DNA of 64,000 nt from the NCBI GenBank assembly GCA_004802725.1, contig SGPM01000010.1, positions 1-64,000 on the forward strand. Direction: 5' to 3'. Numbering within the stretch: the first letter of the stretch is position 1; the number at the start of each line of letters is the position of its first letter. Shown here piece after piece: positions 26,762 to 38,496 of the stretch. This stretch comes from Antrodiella citrinella. Its lineage: Eukaryota; Basidiomycota; Agaricomycetes; Polyporales; Steccherinaceae. Below the pieces are notes generated by a model. The model worked only from the letters and a program-made list of their open reading frames with translations, was not told the DNA's origin and searched no databases. The position numbers and the translations under genes were made by a program.

Positions 26762-28190
26762 CTAAGAACCTGGTGTTGAAATACTAGCCGGAGTGTCCAC
26801 ACCTGGTGTCATTGCAGCAAAACGCTTCCTCGCCGTTGGCAATGCAGCCGAGATCGAATCTGGGGCGGTGGAAGCCGCACGTGAAGATTGTCCAGTCCCA
26901 AGACCAAGTGCAGCCTTGGCCTTCCCTCTGGCAGTGGATTTACCAGTCCCAGAGATGGAGATAGATGTCAGGGATGGTAACATTACCCCTGGCACACTGG
27001 CACTTCCAGTGAGAGGGTCTCGGTCAAGTAGCATGGCATTCTGAAGTGCTGCCGCTGCCGCCGCTTGAGCTGCAGCGAACTCAGACTCCTTGTCTCCAAT
27101 CCACGCACGAGTGAACCACCGACCTCCTGCGATTCCTCGGATCTCCCTGTGAGCTTGACGCCATTTGCGGACGTGCTTTCCGTTCTTGTCAAGAGGGACC
27201 GCCGGAGCGAATCCTGAGCCAATTTTGGGAGGAGGCTGGACGGGGAAAGGTTTCGAGGGAAGGGGGTAAACGGGTAGAGGAATACCCTCAAGACTCATGT
27301 CTATATCCAGTGGTGCAGACACGAGTATGGAAGTCGTATGGACTTCTGGTTCAGGACTATGTTCGTCATGAGGCATAGGGGAAGATGCTGCGGTACCAGC
27401 GTAAGCTGCAGACACCAGATGAGTGAGGTTGAGATCGACATATCGATGAAGTACGTACCTTCGCTAATGCTTCCAGCATCATCTCGAGGCACAGCAGGCG
27501 AGCCCTTTCCTCCTCTGGAATTTCATGAGCATCCGTGCATGTTCGGCACGACAATGTGAACATACCTTGGCCCCCTTTTGCGAATTGCACGTTGTGCGAC
27601 ACCGCCTCTACTACCGGGACCACCTCGTTTCCTGCCTGTGGTCGGCGGAGCAGAGACAACGCTGCCTGAAGGGCTATTCCATCCTTCAGGAGTCGAATTG
27701 ATCATGGGTGGCACAGTGATTGTTGTCTTCGATGGAGCATCTGTAATTTTGGGAATGAACATCTGTGAGATGGTATGTGGCGAGCACAGTACTCACCTGT
27801 CTTGGCTCCTCGCTTCCTGCCACCACCTCTTCCTCTCCCAACGCCTCGTTTTGCAGCAGTTCCGCGAGCGCTTGTGGTGGTCAACGGAGGAGGTGCTGGT
27901 AGGGTCACAGGAATTGTGATTGTCGGAGGAGGTGGCCTGATGTCATCGTCATCGTCGTCGATGAGCTGGTCCTCTTCATCTTCGTCCTCGTCCTCATCTT
28001 CATCTTCACTGTTCGGACCAATTTGTCTCGCCAAGGACGAGCTCGTGGATGCAACGGGGGTTTTCCCTTCGCTGAGACGCAGCTTTACGCGAGGAGGTTT
28101 TGGCACTCTAGCGGCGGATTGGCGCGGCTCTGGGCTACCCTCTTCGGGGAGCGTAGAGATCTGCGGGGCATCCATGTCGACGTCTTCCAT
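26762..28190 (-). CDS. INO80 complex subunit Ies4-like protein
   Basis: Nuclear protein, probably a subunit of the INO80 chromatin remodeller. Four exons (27797-28190, 27566-27740, 27459-27514, 26762-27405) give 422 aa. The N-terminal half is disordered: PKPPRVKLRLSEGK, then an acidic Asp/Glu run, then Gly/Arg and Lys/Arg-rich segments (GRGRGGGRKRGAK) that look like AT-hook or nuclear-localisation sequences. The best conserved part is PFPVQPPPKIG with RKWRQAHREIRGIAGGRWFTRAW, which resembles the Ies4 core, ending in a short Ala-rich helix (AAAQAAAAAALQNAM). Similarity is short, so the assignment is tentative. It is divergently placed to ATP synthase subunit e, with 340 bp between starts. Confidence 0.6.
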
Positions 28191-28530
28191 TGCTGAAGTT
28201 TGGATAGTGTGAAGCCTACGCGAGTCGAAAGCAATGAGTAACAGGAGGATGGCAACCCCAGACAGAGTTCAAGTTGGAGGACAAGAGGCCCTATATCAGC
28301 ATCCATGACACATCGCCACGTGAAACCTTCCGGTTTCTCTCTACAGTTTGCAGACGCCCGACAATTCCTCGCCGACAACCGTTTACCAACACTCGCTTTC
28401 CTGGGCCACTTTACATAGCCAGGGATACAGTAATTCATCTAGGTGAGTCTTGCAACGCTTTTTGAGCTGTATATCTTGTTCTGACAACTGTTACTAGCGT
28501 CCCTGCACTAATACTCACGGTTACTCCGAA

Positions 28531-28948
28531 ATGGCTTCTGCAACCACAAACGTATGACCGACCATCTCAATTATACAAGGGGAACCGGTCACGCTGATCA
28601 TGTTTTCTTTATGTATAGGTTGTCCGCTATACCGCGCTTCTGTCTGGTGTCTTCTACGGCATCTCTCACCGTCGTTCACTCCAGAAAGCACACGATGCAG
28701 ACAAGGAACATCACGCTGTCCATGAACGAGAGCACCTCATAGCCGAAGCTAAGGAGGCGTGGAAGCGGAAACAGGAGAGCTCAAAGGACGGCGGAGGTGA
28801 GCAAGCTTGTCATACAATCGCATCCCCCGACCGTGGCTTGCTTCGCTGCGATGCTGATGACTGTTCGTTTACCTTAGTTGTGACTGACCCGGAAGACCCT
28901 CGTTTCGACCTGGAAAAGCTGATTGCCAAGTGGGAGAGCGATTCATAG
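28531..28948 (+). CDS. ATP21: Mitochondrial ATP synthase subunit e (Tim11/Atp21)
   Basis: Small inner-membrane subunit of F1Fo ATP synthase needed for dimer formation and cristae shape. Three exons (28531-28551, 28619-28796, 28878-28948) give 89 aa. The single membrane helix near the N-terminus contains the GxxxG dimerisation motif (SGVFYGISHRRSL preceded by VVRYTALL). A charged coiled-coil follows (EHLIAEAKEAWKRKQ), ending FDLEKLIAKWESDS. The size and layout fit the family. Confidence 0.85.
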
Positions 28949-29373
28949 ACCTCGTGTCTGAACGCTCTGGATCCTTAGAGTTCGAAGACACAATACACAC
29001 TTTTTCGTATATATTTGAGTCACTCTGCCCCCTCCTTGACGCCTCTTGGATCTAGAGTCATGTGGTGTGAGTATCCAAAGATGCGTGTGTTCACAAATCC
29101 ACACGTTGGCCACGTATGTCGTGTACAATCATAATGTCGGAATGTCTTGGTGTCGTGTGTTTTGCAGGCCCAGAACCAAATTCACGGCGCTACTCGACGC
29201 CCACCTGAGTGACTAGTCGGACTTAGTAGTCGCGTCGCGACAGTGATTTGTATTTCAGTCTGTTTATGTACTCCTGCATTGAGTGGCCTGTCCACAGCAC
29301 ACCTGAAGGCGCCCTTTCTTTCTCAATCACCACCACGACGAACTGCCGCCTCCCGCCATAACTCTTGAGCAGG

Positions 29374-31254
<1,881 letters not shown>

Positions 31255-31442
31255 AAGACGTTCCTGTTTGTAGAGTTATATCTGGAGTACATTTGCACTG
31301 TTGTTGAACTCGGGACGGCAGATGATAGAATAGAGGGTCAAGAGGCTGCTGTTATACATGAGATACGAAGCGAAGCGTCCCGCCCAATGCTGGACATCCA
31401 ACTACAGCAAGTATGTGCAGCACGGTAGTAGAACCTGCACTG

Positions 31443-31760
31443 TCACAGGAATATGATCCTGAAAAGCTCGAATACAACTGCATTCGAGTGATGTGGCTTA
31501 AAACCGGGGTCATTCCATCAGACAATTGAACGTACCTCCGCCCACGATCACGAACAAGACCGCTCCCAGTGCCCATAGGCTAATGGGACTTCGCTTTGCC
31601 AGTCGCTCCTGACGACTCTTGTTGACGGGGTTTTTGCCTGTACGGGCTTTGTTGGCGAACTGTGCGTTCCTCTGACGCAGTTCAAATTCGCTAGGCTGTA
31701 AAGGGGCGTGCCACGTTAGCAGTGTTTGTCTTGACAGATGTTGATTCAACGACGAACCAT
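31443..31760 (-). CDS. RAMP4/SERP1-like translocon-associated small membrane protein
   Basis: Tail-anchored ER protein bound near the Sec61 channel (yeast Ysy6, mammalian SERP1). Exons 31536-31695 and 31443-31477 are clear and encode PSEFELRQRNAQFANKAR, then a basic NKSRQERLAKRSP, one C-terminal helix (ISLWALGAVLFVIVGGVVF) and the end ELFRIIFL. The start is less sure. The upstream ATG at 31760-31758 followed at once by an intron (gttcgt...tttacag) would make a first coding exon of only 3 nt and a product of about 66 aa. The family has 60-75 aa. It is divergent to the Bmt5 gene, about 230 bp between starts. Confidence 0.8.
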
Positions 31761-31991
31761 TTTCGATGTGGGGGATGTAAAGGAGCGACTGATACTAGTT
31801 GGTAAGATGAGATAGAAAGGAAGGGCGAAGATGAGCGGAAGTTGTGTGTTATGTAGGTATTAGACGAGACGTGTCCAAGTCCGATCGCGAGTCTGCTTGC
31901 CACGTCGGTTACTTGGACTTATGATCAGCCTTCGTTCCGACACTCATCTGCGCGCCTCCGCTCACCGCCATTTCTCGGCAAAACTTCCACC

Positions 31992-33065
31992 ATGGCCAAA
32001 GGCAAAAAGTCTTCGTTGAAAGCTGCGTTATCCTCCCAGCAGTCGAGGCTGAAGAAGAAGGAAGAAGCGAAGCATGCTGCTCGGATCGTTGAGCAGAAGG
32101 GCCAGAAAAAACCTCAGGCGAAAGAAATTGCACCGAGAACACCTACGATACCCTTCGTTTCTTCCGACAGGATCTTGCTCGTGGGCGAGGGCAACTTCTC
32201 TTACACTCGCGCATTGGCTATAAACCCGCCAGAGTCTCTGCAATATCTACCGGCCGAAAATATCACTGCTACCGCCTACGATGATGAGAAGGAGTGTTAT
32301 GCTAAATACCCAGAAGCGGAGGGGATAGTTGCTGCGTTGCGGGAGAAAGGCGTGCAGGTGCTCTTCCAGGTGGATGCTACGAAGCTGGACAAGTGTCATG
32401 CATTGAAAGGTCGCAGGTTTGACAAGATCGTGTGGAATTTCCCTCATGCAGGTAAGTTTTGTTATGTCCTTGCGCATAGATCCAACTTCATGATCATCAC
32501 AGTCTGTTCTGTTTCTTAGGGAAGGGAATCACGGACCAGGATCGAAACATCCTGTCTAACCAGATCATGTTGCTGGGATTCTTGCGTTCAGCTTCCGAAT
32601 ATCTGACCCATGGACCGCTTCCACAGTCCGCCCAATTGAAACCCAACAAGGGAAAAGGAAAACAGGAAGCTTCCGATGATGAAGATGAAGACGAAGCTGG
32701 CCGTAACACCACCGGCGATGGAGCACCCTCCAGAGGGAAACTTCTCATCACACTGAGAAACGTACCGCCGTACACACTCTGGTGAGTAACACCTGTGGTA
32801 CGACTGTCGACTTGCCCCTTATCACTGGTTCAGGGATCTACCTCGCCTGGCTAAGAAGCCGCCACCTCCTCGGTCGGACAAGGACCCGGCGAATCCTGTG
32901 TATATGCTGCTTCGGTCATTCAAGTTCAGGCGAGCGTCCTGGCAGGGCTATGAACATCGAATGACGAAGGGTGAAAGAGTGCAAGGCACGGGTAAAACGG
33001 GACAAGGGGGAGAGGATCGTACGTGGGAGTTCTGCATGGCACCTCGCAAGAAAGTAGAACTGTGA
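31992..33065 (+). CDS. BMT5: 25S rRNA (uridine-N3)-methyltransferase Bmt5-like
   Basis: Nucleolar SAM-dependent enzyme expected to methylate N3 of a conserved uridine in 25S rRNA. Three exons (31992-32451, 32520-32781, 32834-33065) give 317 aa. The basic N-terminus is MAKGKKSSLKAAL with a Lys-rich coil. The Rossmann core starts DRILLVGEGNFSYTRAL, the glycine-rich SAM loop typical of this domain, followed by TATAYDDEKE, VDATKLDK and FDKIVWNFPHAGKG. The acidic insert after LKPNKGKGK is a common variable loop. It ends WEFCMAPRKKVEL. The 3' end is about 400 bp from the inverted repeat. Confidence 0.88.
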
Positions 33066-33467
33066 TCCTCCTTAATTTGAGACGGCGTCGGCGCAGCAGA
33101 TTGACTGGCCGTGGTTGCTGCCTAGATCTGGGCGGTATTCAAAGCGCATTCGCCACTGCTACGCGATTAAAATTACTGTACCACTATCAGACGCTTCGGA
33201 GTAGTCTTGTCAATGACTTCATCTTGATAACATTATTAACATCCAAACGGTCGTCTGGAAGGCTGAGCGAGAGAGACACTGGCCGAGATATATTTCCTAA
33301 TTTGTATGTGTATTTTCCTTTTATAGATGGGTCACCGGTCAGTACTAGTTCCATCGAGCACCCGATGGAACGGTACGAGACGGTCAGACGGTCCCAAATA
33401 GATGCTCTGATCTCCCTTGGAATAACGGAGCACCCGATCAATTCCCGGTGACCCGACGAACGACCAT
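33066..33467. other. Intergenic spacer with small repeats
   Basis: Non-coding. It contains a short hairpin, ttccatcg-agcacc-cgatggaa (about 33349-33370). An 11-nt direct repeat gagcacccgat occurs near 33356 and 33428. An inverted pair gggtcaccgg (about 33329) / ccggtgaccc (about 33445) encloses them. Function is unknown; they sit just left of the long inverted repeat and may be debris of it or of another insertion. Confidence 0.4.
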
Positions 33468-33756
33468 GGGCTGCTCAAAAATGTCGAAGCACTTGCAAGT
33501 CGCCAGAGTAAATGAGAAGTAAATCAGTGGTGGCGCGGATGAGCAGTGCGGCCGCTGATGGAGGCCGATGAGAGGTCCAGAATTTGAAGTCGAGAAACTT
33601 TTTCTGCAAGTAAACCCTAGACTCTACACATAATAATATTAGGGTTAGCATTCTGGGTTCGAAATAACAAAATTGTAGCTACACTACACTGAACCTCACC
33701 CAAACTTAAGGCGATGTGGGAGGTACGACCCCACTAAACCTAGCCCAAAAATATTG
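33468..33756 (+). repeat. Left arm of long inverted repeat (289 bp)
   Basis: The sequence from gggctgctcaaaaatgtcg to cccaaaaatattg recurs in reverse complement at 33905-34197. I compared the arms base by base: two substitutions and one 4-nt gap (ccccac/taaacc against ccccattacataaacc), so about 99 per cent identity. Inside lie a perfect NotI-type palindrome gcggccgc and a telomere-like ttagggttag. No open frame of note is present. Confidence 0.97.
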
Positions 33757-33904
33757 TGAACTACGAGTCAGAAACTGAGGAACACCTCTTGCATCCTTAT
33801 GAAATGAATGTCGGAACTTGAATTGTGCTTATGCTACGCATCACTGTAGTACGCTCACCGTCCGAAACGTAGTTCCCGTTCCCTCATGCAATACTGTAAG
33901 TGCT
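33757..33904. repeat. 148-bp spacer (loop) of the inverted repeat
   Basis: Unique sequence between the two arms. A shorter inverted pair, gaactacg (33758-33765) and cgtagttc (33868-33875), extends the fold past the arms after an asymmetric 29-nt bulge. No coding frame is supported. Confidence 0.85.
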
Positions 33905-34197
33905 CAATATTTTTGGGCTAGGTTTATGTAATGGGGTCGTACCTCCCACATCGCCTTAAGTTTGGGTGAGGTTCAGTGTAGTGTAGCTACAATTTTGTTA
34001 TTTCGAACCCAGAATGCTAACCCTAATATTATTATGTGTAGAGTCTAGGGTTCACTTGCAGAAAAAGTTTCTCGACTTCAAATTCTGGACCTCTCATCGG
34101 CCTCCATCAGCGGCCGCACTGCTCATCCGCGCCACCACTGATTTACTTCTCATTTACTCTGGCGACTTGCAAGTGCTTCGACATTTTTGAGCAGCCC
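33905..34197 (-). repeat. Right arm of long inverted repeat (293 bp)
   Basis: Reverse complement of 33468-33756 with a 4-nt insertion. It ends at gagcagccc, only 86 bp before the ATG of the enoyl-CoA hydratase gene, so the arm lies in that gene's promoter. I see no clear target-site duplication beside the outer ends (ccat|ggg and ccc|tact). Confidence 0.97.
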
Positions 34198-34206
34198 TAC
34201 TGTTTG

Positions 34207-34212
34207 TATAAA
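34207..34212 (+). promoter_or_regulatory. Possible TATA box of the enoyl-CoA hydratase gene
   Basis: tataaa lies 76 bp before the ATG at 34283 and 10 bp past the end of the inverted repeat arm. If used, transcription would begin near 34235 and the repeat would be directly upstream. This is judged by position and motif only. Confidence 0.35.
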
Positions 34213-34282
34213 GGTTCTGCTTACGAGTCTTGTTCGTTGTGCGCATACCTTCTCAACCACTAGTGTCCAAGCTGCGAGAAAC

Positions 34283-35440
34283 ATGGCCCAACAATACCAC
34301 CCGCCTCCTCATTCAGATGAGGTCAAAGTGTCCTTCCCACAGGCGCATACAATGCTGTTGATGTTCAACAGACCGAAATCATTGAATGCCATGACTCCTG
34401 CCATGGAATCTGGCATCAACGACATACTCAATTGGTTCAACAACGAACCGAGTCTTTGGTTAGAATCACTGCAAGTGTTGAGCTCGGTGGTCTCATTACG
34501 AATTACAGGGTTGTGGTCATAACAGGTCAAGGTCGTGCATTCTCAGCAGGTGCAGACCTGGTGGCGCAAGTGTCTCGTTACACTGTACTGTGTTGCGAGC
34601 TGCTGACCTGTTCTCCAGGTGGCGCGTGAGGGCGAAAACAAGCCAGGAAGGAGAAATTGAGCGCATCGTGTCCGACCACAACGGCTTTGGTTCCATCTCG
34701 CGCCGTACGTTTGCGAAGCCTATCATAGCTGCAGTCAACGGCAGCGCATATGGCGGCGGAACAGAGATGGTTATGAACTGCGACATCGTCGTTGCCAGCG
34801 AGGAAGCAACGTTCCAACTGCCAGAAGTCAAGCGTGGCGTGGTGGCGGTTCAAGGCGGTACGCTTGCTCTCTACAACGATCTGTCCGGCGTTGCTCACGT
34901 ACATTCTAGGCATGCCAAGGCTCGGAAGGATAGCTGGACACCAGCTTGCGTCTGAGATGCTTCTCACAGGGAGACCGGTACCCGCACAAGAAGCTTATTT
35001 GCGATTCGGATTGTGAGTTTTGAACTGAATACGTTCGGGTGTATCTGAAATCACTTCGCCAGCGTGAACAAGGTTGTACCAAAGTCACAGGTGCTCGCGG
35101 CGGCGTTGGATTTCGCTCTTCAAATCTGCCAGAACTCTCCTGATGCAGTGCAGAGCACAAAGCGTGCATTGGTATTGACAAAGCAGATAGCTGACGTCGA
35201 AGACGTTGTGGCTGCCCACATCCGTTCTCCTGAAGGCAGACGCGCCTACATGAGCGAGAACATCCAAGTAAGGAAACCATGCATTTCCTCACGACTCGCT
35301 GATTATGACATGCTGGAAATAGGAGGGTCTCAACGCGTTCGGAGAAGTGAGCCAGATCGATTGTTGAGCTTGTTCAGTCCGCTGATTAGCTTCCACGACA
35401 GAGACGTACGCCGGTATGGAAAAATCCTGCAAAGTTGTGA
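34283..35440 (+). CDS. Peroxisomal enoyl-CoA hydratase/isomerase family protein
   Basis: Crotonase-fold enzyme likely acting in fatty-acid beta-oxidation. Start at MAQQYHPPPHSDEV. The family blocks are LMFNRPKSLNAMT, VVITGQGRAFSAGADL (oxyanion hole), PIIAAVNGSAYGGGTEM (second oxyanion-hole block) and LPEVKRGVVAVQGG, followed by GHQLASEMLLTGR and SPDAVQSTKRALVL. The last exon, after an intron ending gattag, reads PVWKNPAKL; the terminal AKL is a peroxisomal PTS1 signal. About 300 aa in six or seven exons. The intron after GADL (about 34572-34619) has an uncertain donor. Hydratase versus delta3,delta2-isomerase cannot be told apart here. The promoter borders the long inverted repeat. Confidence 0.85.
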
Positions 35441-35819
35441 TGAGAAGATGGTCGCCACGCACTGTGACTGTACAGTACAATGTATCATTTTTGCTATCAG
35501 TCAGAAGTTGGAGGAAGTTGGCGGAAGAATGGAATGTGTACTGCGTTCCTGGTTCCATCGTGAAAAAATGTGTAAGAGTAGGTTCTGGAGCTTCAGCCTT
35601 CAGACTATCACGACGAGAATCGCGTATATTCGACGATAGGTAATAGTTACAAGTTGAAGGTAATAGTAAGATCTCGAGGGCAAAGCGCACAGCGGTTTGC
35701 GAAATTTCGAAGGAGGAAATCAATGATCATCCTGTCGGGCGCTTGCGCCTGTGGTCGCACGTGAGGCTTCTCCTCCACTTTCGGAATCGCCAGCATTGCT
35801 CGTTACTTTTCGTTCAGCC
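35441..35819. other. Intergenic spacer
   Basis: No supportable gene. It holds the 3' end of the enoyl-CoA hydratase gene and the promoter of ATP23. Long frames on both strands here lack family signatures. Confidence 0.4.
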
Positions 35820-36711
35820 ATGTCTGCTGACAGTCAACCCACGCCTTCATCCTCTTCATCTTCTCCTGATTCTGGACTGCTCAAAAGATGGTCAAGCACA
35901 TTCACCGGCTTCATGGGCCCCGACATCTCGCAAAATGAGAAGCAGTGGCGGCAATGTGAGAAGTGGAAGAGGGACTTGATGTCATACAGTCAGTACCATT
36001 GAGGTTATACATATTCATGCTACTCAATAGCATTGAAGGCGAATCTGTGGTCTAGGTCCCTCTGTTGTGTTTATGATGAAGCATTTGAAGCTCTCTGGAT
36101 GCCCGGTTACACCGGACCACATCATATGCGCACCTTGCGGTGCTGCCTCGTCGGCGCGCGCAGGAGGGTTCAGTCCGGACGCAGGTTCGGTGATATTATG
36201 CCAGGGAACGTTTGCAGACAAGGCGCACATGGAGGAAACGATGGTACACGAACTTGTGCATATGTATGACCAATGCAAGTTCAAGGTAGACTGGAGCAAC
36301 CTTCGGCATCACGCTTGCAGTGAAGTACGTCGTAGAGAGTTTCATATGACAAGGTTCATCACGCTCATGGACGTCAGATACGTGCGAATGCACTGAGTGG
36401 TGACTGCAAATATCTGCGCGAGCTAGATCGGGGGCACTTCGCATTCACGAAACATTTCCAGGTAGGTGTCCGATTGTCGCAAGGTTAGGACTGTTGCTGA
36501 ACGTAATGCAACAGGCATGTGTACGCCGTAGAGCTGTGGTATCTGTTCGGGCGAATCCAGCATGTCCGGATCAAGTGACTGCGGAGCGGGTTGTGAACGA
36601 GGTATGGGAGAGCTGCTTCAACGACACGCGTCCGTTTGACGAGGTAAGCTACGCAGCTATTACGGTGAAGAGTTCAGCCGACTGAACTTCTTTCGCCAAC
36701 AGCTCTATTAG
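35820..36711 (+). CDS. ATP23: Mitochondrial inner-membrane protease ATP23
   Basis: Zinc metalloprotease of the intermembrane space that matures Atp6 and helps assemble ATP synthase. Five exons (35820-35988, 36056-36324, 36378-36461, 36515-36643, 36703-36711) give 219 aa. The zinc site is [16 protein letters not shown] (HExxH). Further signatures are [43 protein letters not shown] and [14 protein letters not shown], with many Cys as in this twin-Cys family. The end is PFDELY, provided by a 9-nt last exon. Reading through the last donor instead would add about 16 unconserved residues. Confidence 0.92.
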
Positions 36712-37092
36712 AAAGCACCTAATAAGTAAATATACCTGGCATCGATTCCCGTTGTGTTTTACGAATGAGAATCATGTTCTCAACGCGTGGAGTCTCACTG
36801 GCGAGGTCTCACGAGAGTTTGTGATTGCGAGGAGGAATGGGCCAAAAATACAACGTTGACATTGATTATATTCTTGTCGACCAATGATGTGGTTTTCACG
36901 AGTTTGAGGCTGACCGGGACCCGTGAGACTCTTGCCGCTACAAAACCCACCCGCTAGCCCTGCGTCCCACTGTTTCAACTTTTGCCCTTCACCATCACCG
37001 GCACCGTCGCCCTCGACGCTCTCTCTCTCCGTTACGACCCCGACGTCCTCGATACCACCGTTCTCCACCCCTAATACCAACTCTAGTTCAAC
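36712..37092. other. Intergenic spacer
   Basis: No supportable gene. C-rich pyrimidine tracts (about 36960-37080) stand before the ATG of the GPI-anchored protein gene, as is common in strongly expressed fungal promoters. Confidence 0.4.
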
Positions 37093-37959
37093 ATGCTCGC
37101 TCTCTACAGGTTGGTTCACGTTCCATGTCACAGCAAAATGTAGCTCACCGTCGTATCCACACAGCGCCGTCGCCCTCCTGGCGTCCTACGCATCCGCTAC
37201 CATCGTTATCTCCACCCCAACGAATGCCAACAGTAGCGAGCCCTTAACCGTCACCTGGACGTCTTCCTCGGGCGATCCGTCCTCTTTCTCCCTGGAGCTC
37301 AGCAACCCTCAACTTTTCAACCAGCAGTTCGCTGTGGGCAATAACTTGGGAACTAGTGTTGGCACGTTCACCTTCCAAATGCCGACGGTCCCTGCAGAGT
37401 GAGCATCACTTGTCCTATCCGCTGACTTCGCATGACTGATGGATGCCTTATATTGCAGCAACCGATACGTGCTCCAGGCTGTCAACATTAGGTACGTACA
37501 TCGCGCGTGTGCTTATACGGCGAATTGACGTGATCGCGTTTGCAGCAATGACGGTCAGGTCTTTGGTGAATCTGGTACCTTCGCTATCGCAGTCGTTGCA
37601 ACCACCTCCGCGTCGGCCACCTCCACCATAGGCTCCAGCGGCAGTGCCAGTTCCCCTTCCGTGTACGTCCCCTTCATTACATTTGAAGGGGCCTTTGTCT
37701 AACATTGTTTTGTAGCACCGCTCCTAGCACGTCTGGTGCCTCAACCACTCCTTTCGGTAGCACCGTGTCTGCCTCCTCGACCTCTGGCACATCCAACACT
37801 CAGTCGGGCCAGTCCTCCGGCTCCTCCTCTAGTTCATCCACCCCTACTCCCTTCAACGGCAGCGGAACTGGAAGCGACGCGACCAATCTCAATTTCGGAT
37901 GGATGTCGCTGGCCCTCACCGGTGCCGCTGCCGTCTTCGGTGGGCTCTTGGCTTTGTAG
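37093..37959 (+). CDS. Ser/Thr-rich GPI-anchored cell-surface protein (Kre9/Knh1-like domain)
   Basis: Secreted surface protein of unknown task, probably wall-associated. Five exons (37093-37109, 37165-37398, 37459-37491, 37546-37662, 37716-37959) give 214 aa. The 17-nt first exon joins to complete a signal peptide (MLALYSAVALLASYASA). A beta-rich domain follows, with TPTNANSSEPLTVTW, FSLELSNPQLFNQQFAVG and YVLQAVNISNDGQVFGESGTF, as in the fungal Ser-Thr-rich GPI-anchored membrane family. A long Ser/Thr/Gly linker then leads to a C-terminal hydrophobic tail (WMSLALTGAAAVFGGLLAL) that fits a GPI-attachment signal. Confidence 0.87.
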
Positions 37960-38496
37960 AGACTTTGGTTCATTTCACTTGGGCAGGAGACAAAACGCAC
38001 TGCTTCACAGACAGTCTTTACTCGGTTCGGGTCTGGATATTCATTCTTCTGTACCGTCATGACCGACTCTTCGGACTTTTTGACTCTTGAGGTTGTTCCT
38101 GAACACTTATCTTAGTATATCATCTTGACATTGTCTCGTTCACAAACACATTATCGGACCCTTGAAACTCTTATCTTTTAGTAGGTATTTCCTGCACGGC
38201 TCAGTTTGTCGGCATAGTGTCTTGTCGTACCATCCACTCAGGAACTTTTAGTTTGTGGCAAAATGTAACCTTGGTTGGACTGTTTGCGGATCTCGGGACT
38301 GCAGATCACATGTTCGGCCAATAAAAATCGATGTTGGTACAACTCTCAAATGCAGCTCCTGCGCCGCAAGAAAGTGAAAAAGACCCTGATGTCTAAAGGT
38401 ACATATTGCTTGTATCAGAAATCCCAATCTATATCGAGAAACAGACCTGGAGGAGGCAAAGAAAGCGAAAGAAAGAACGGTTGGTCTGCCTGCGGA
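37960..38496. other. Intergenic spacer (convergent 3' ends)
   Basis: No gene found. It lies between the 3' ends of two convergent genes and should contain both 3' UTRs. Confidence 0.4.

Noticed and set aside
27950..28020. Repeat-like tcatcgtcatcgtc/tcttcatcttc run
   Set aside because: This is the antisense of the acidic Asp/Glu tract in the Ies4-like protein, not a separate repeat element or CRISPR.
35289..35723. Minus-strand frame of 144 codons
   Set aside because: Antisense of the hydratase 3' end; starts and stops at random, no motif.
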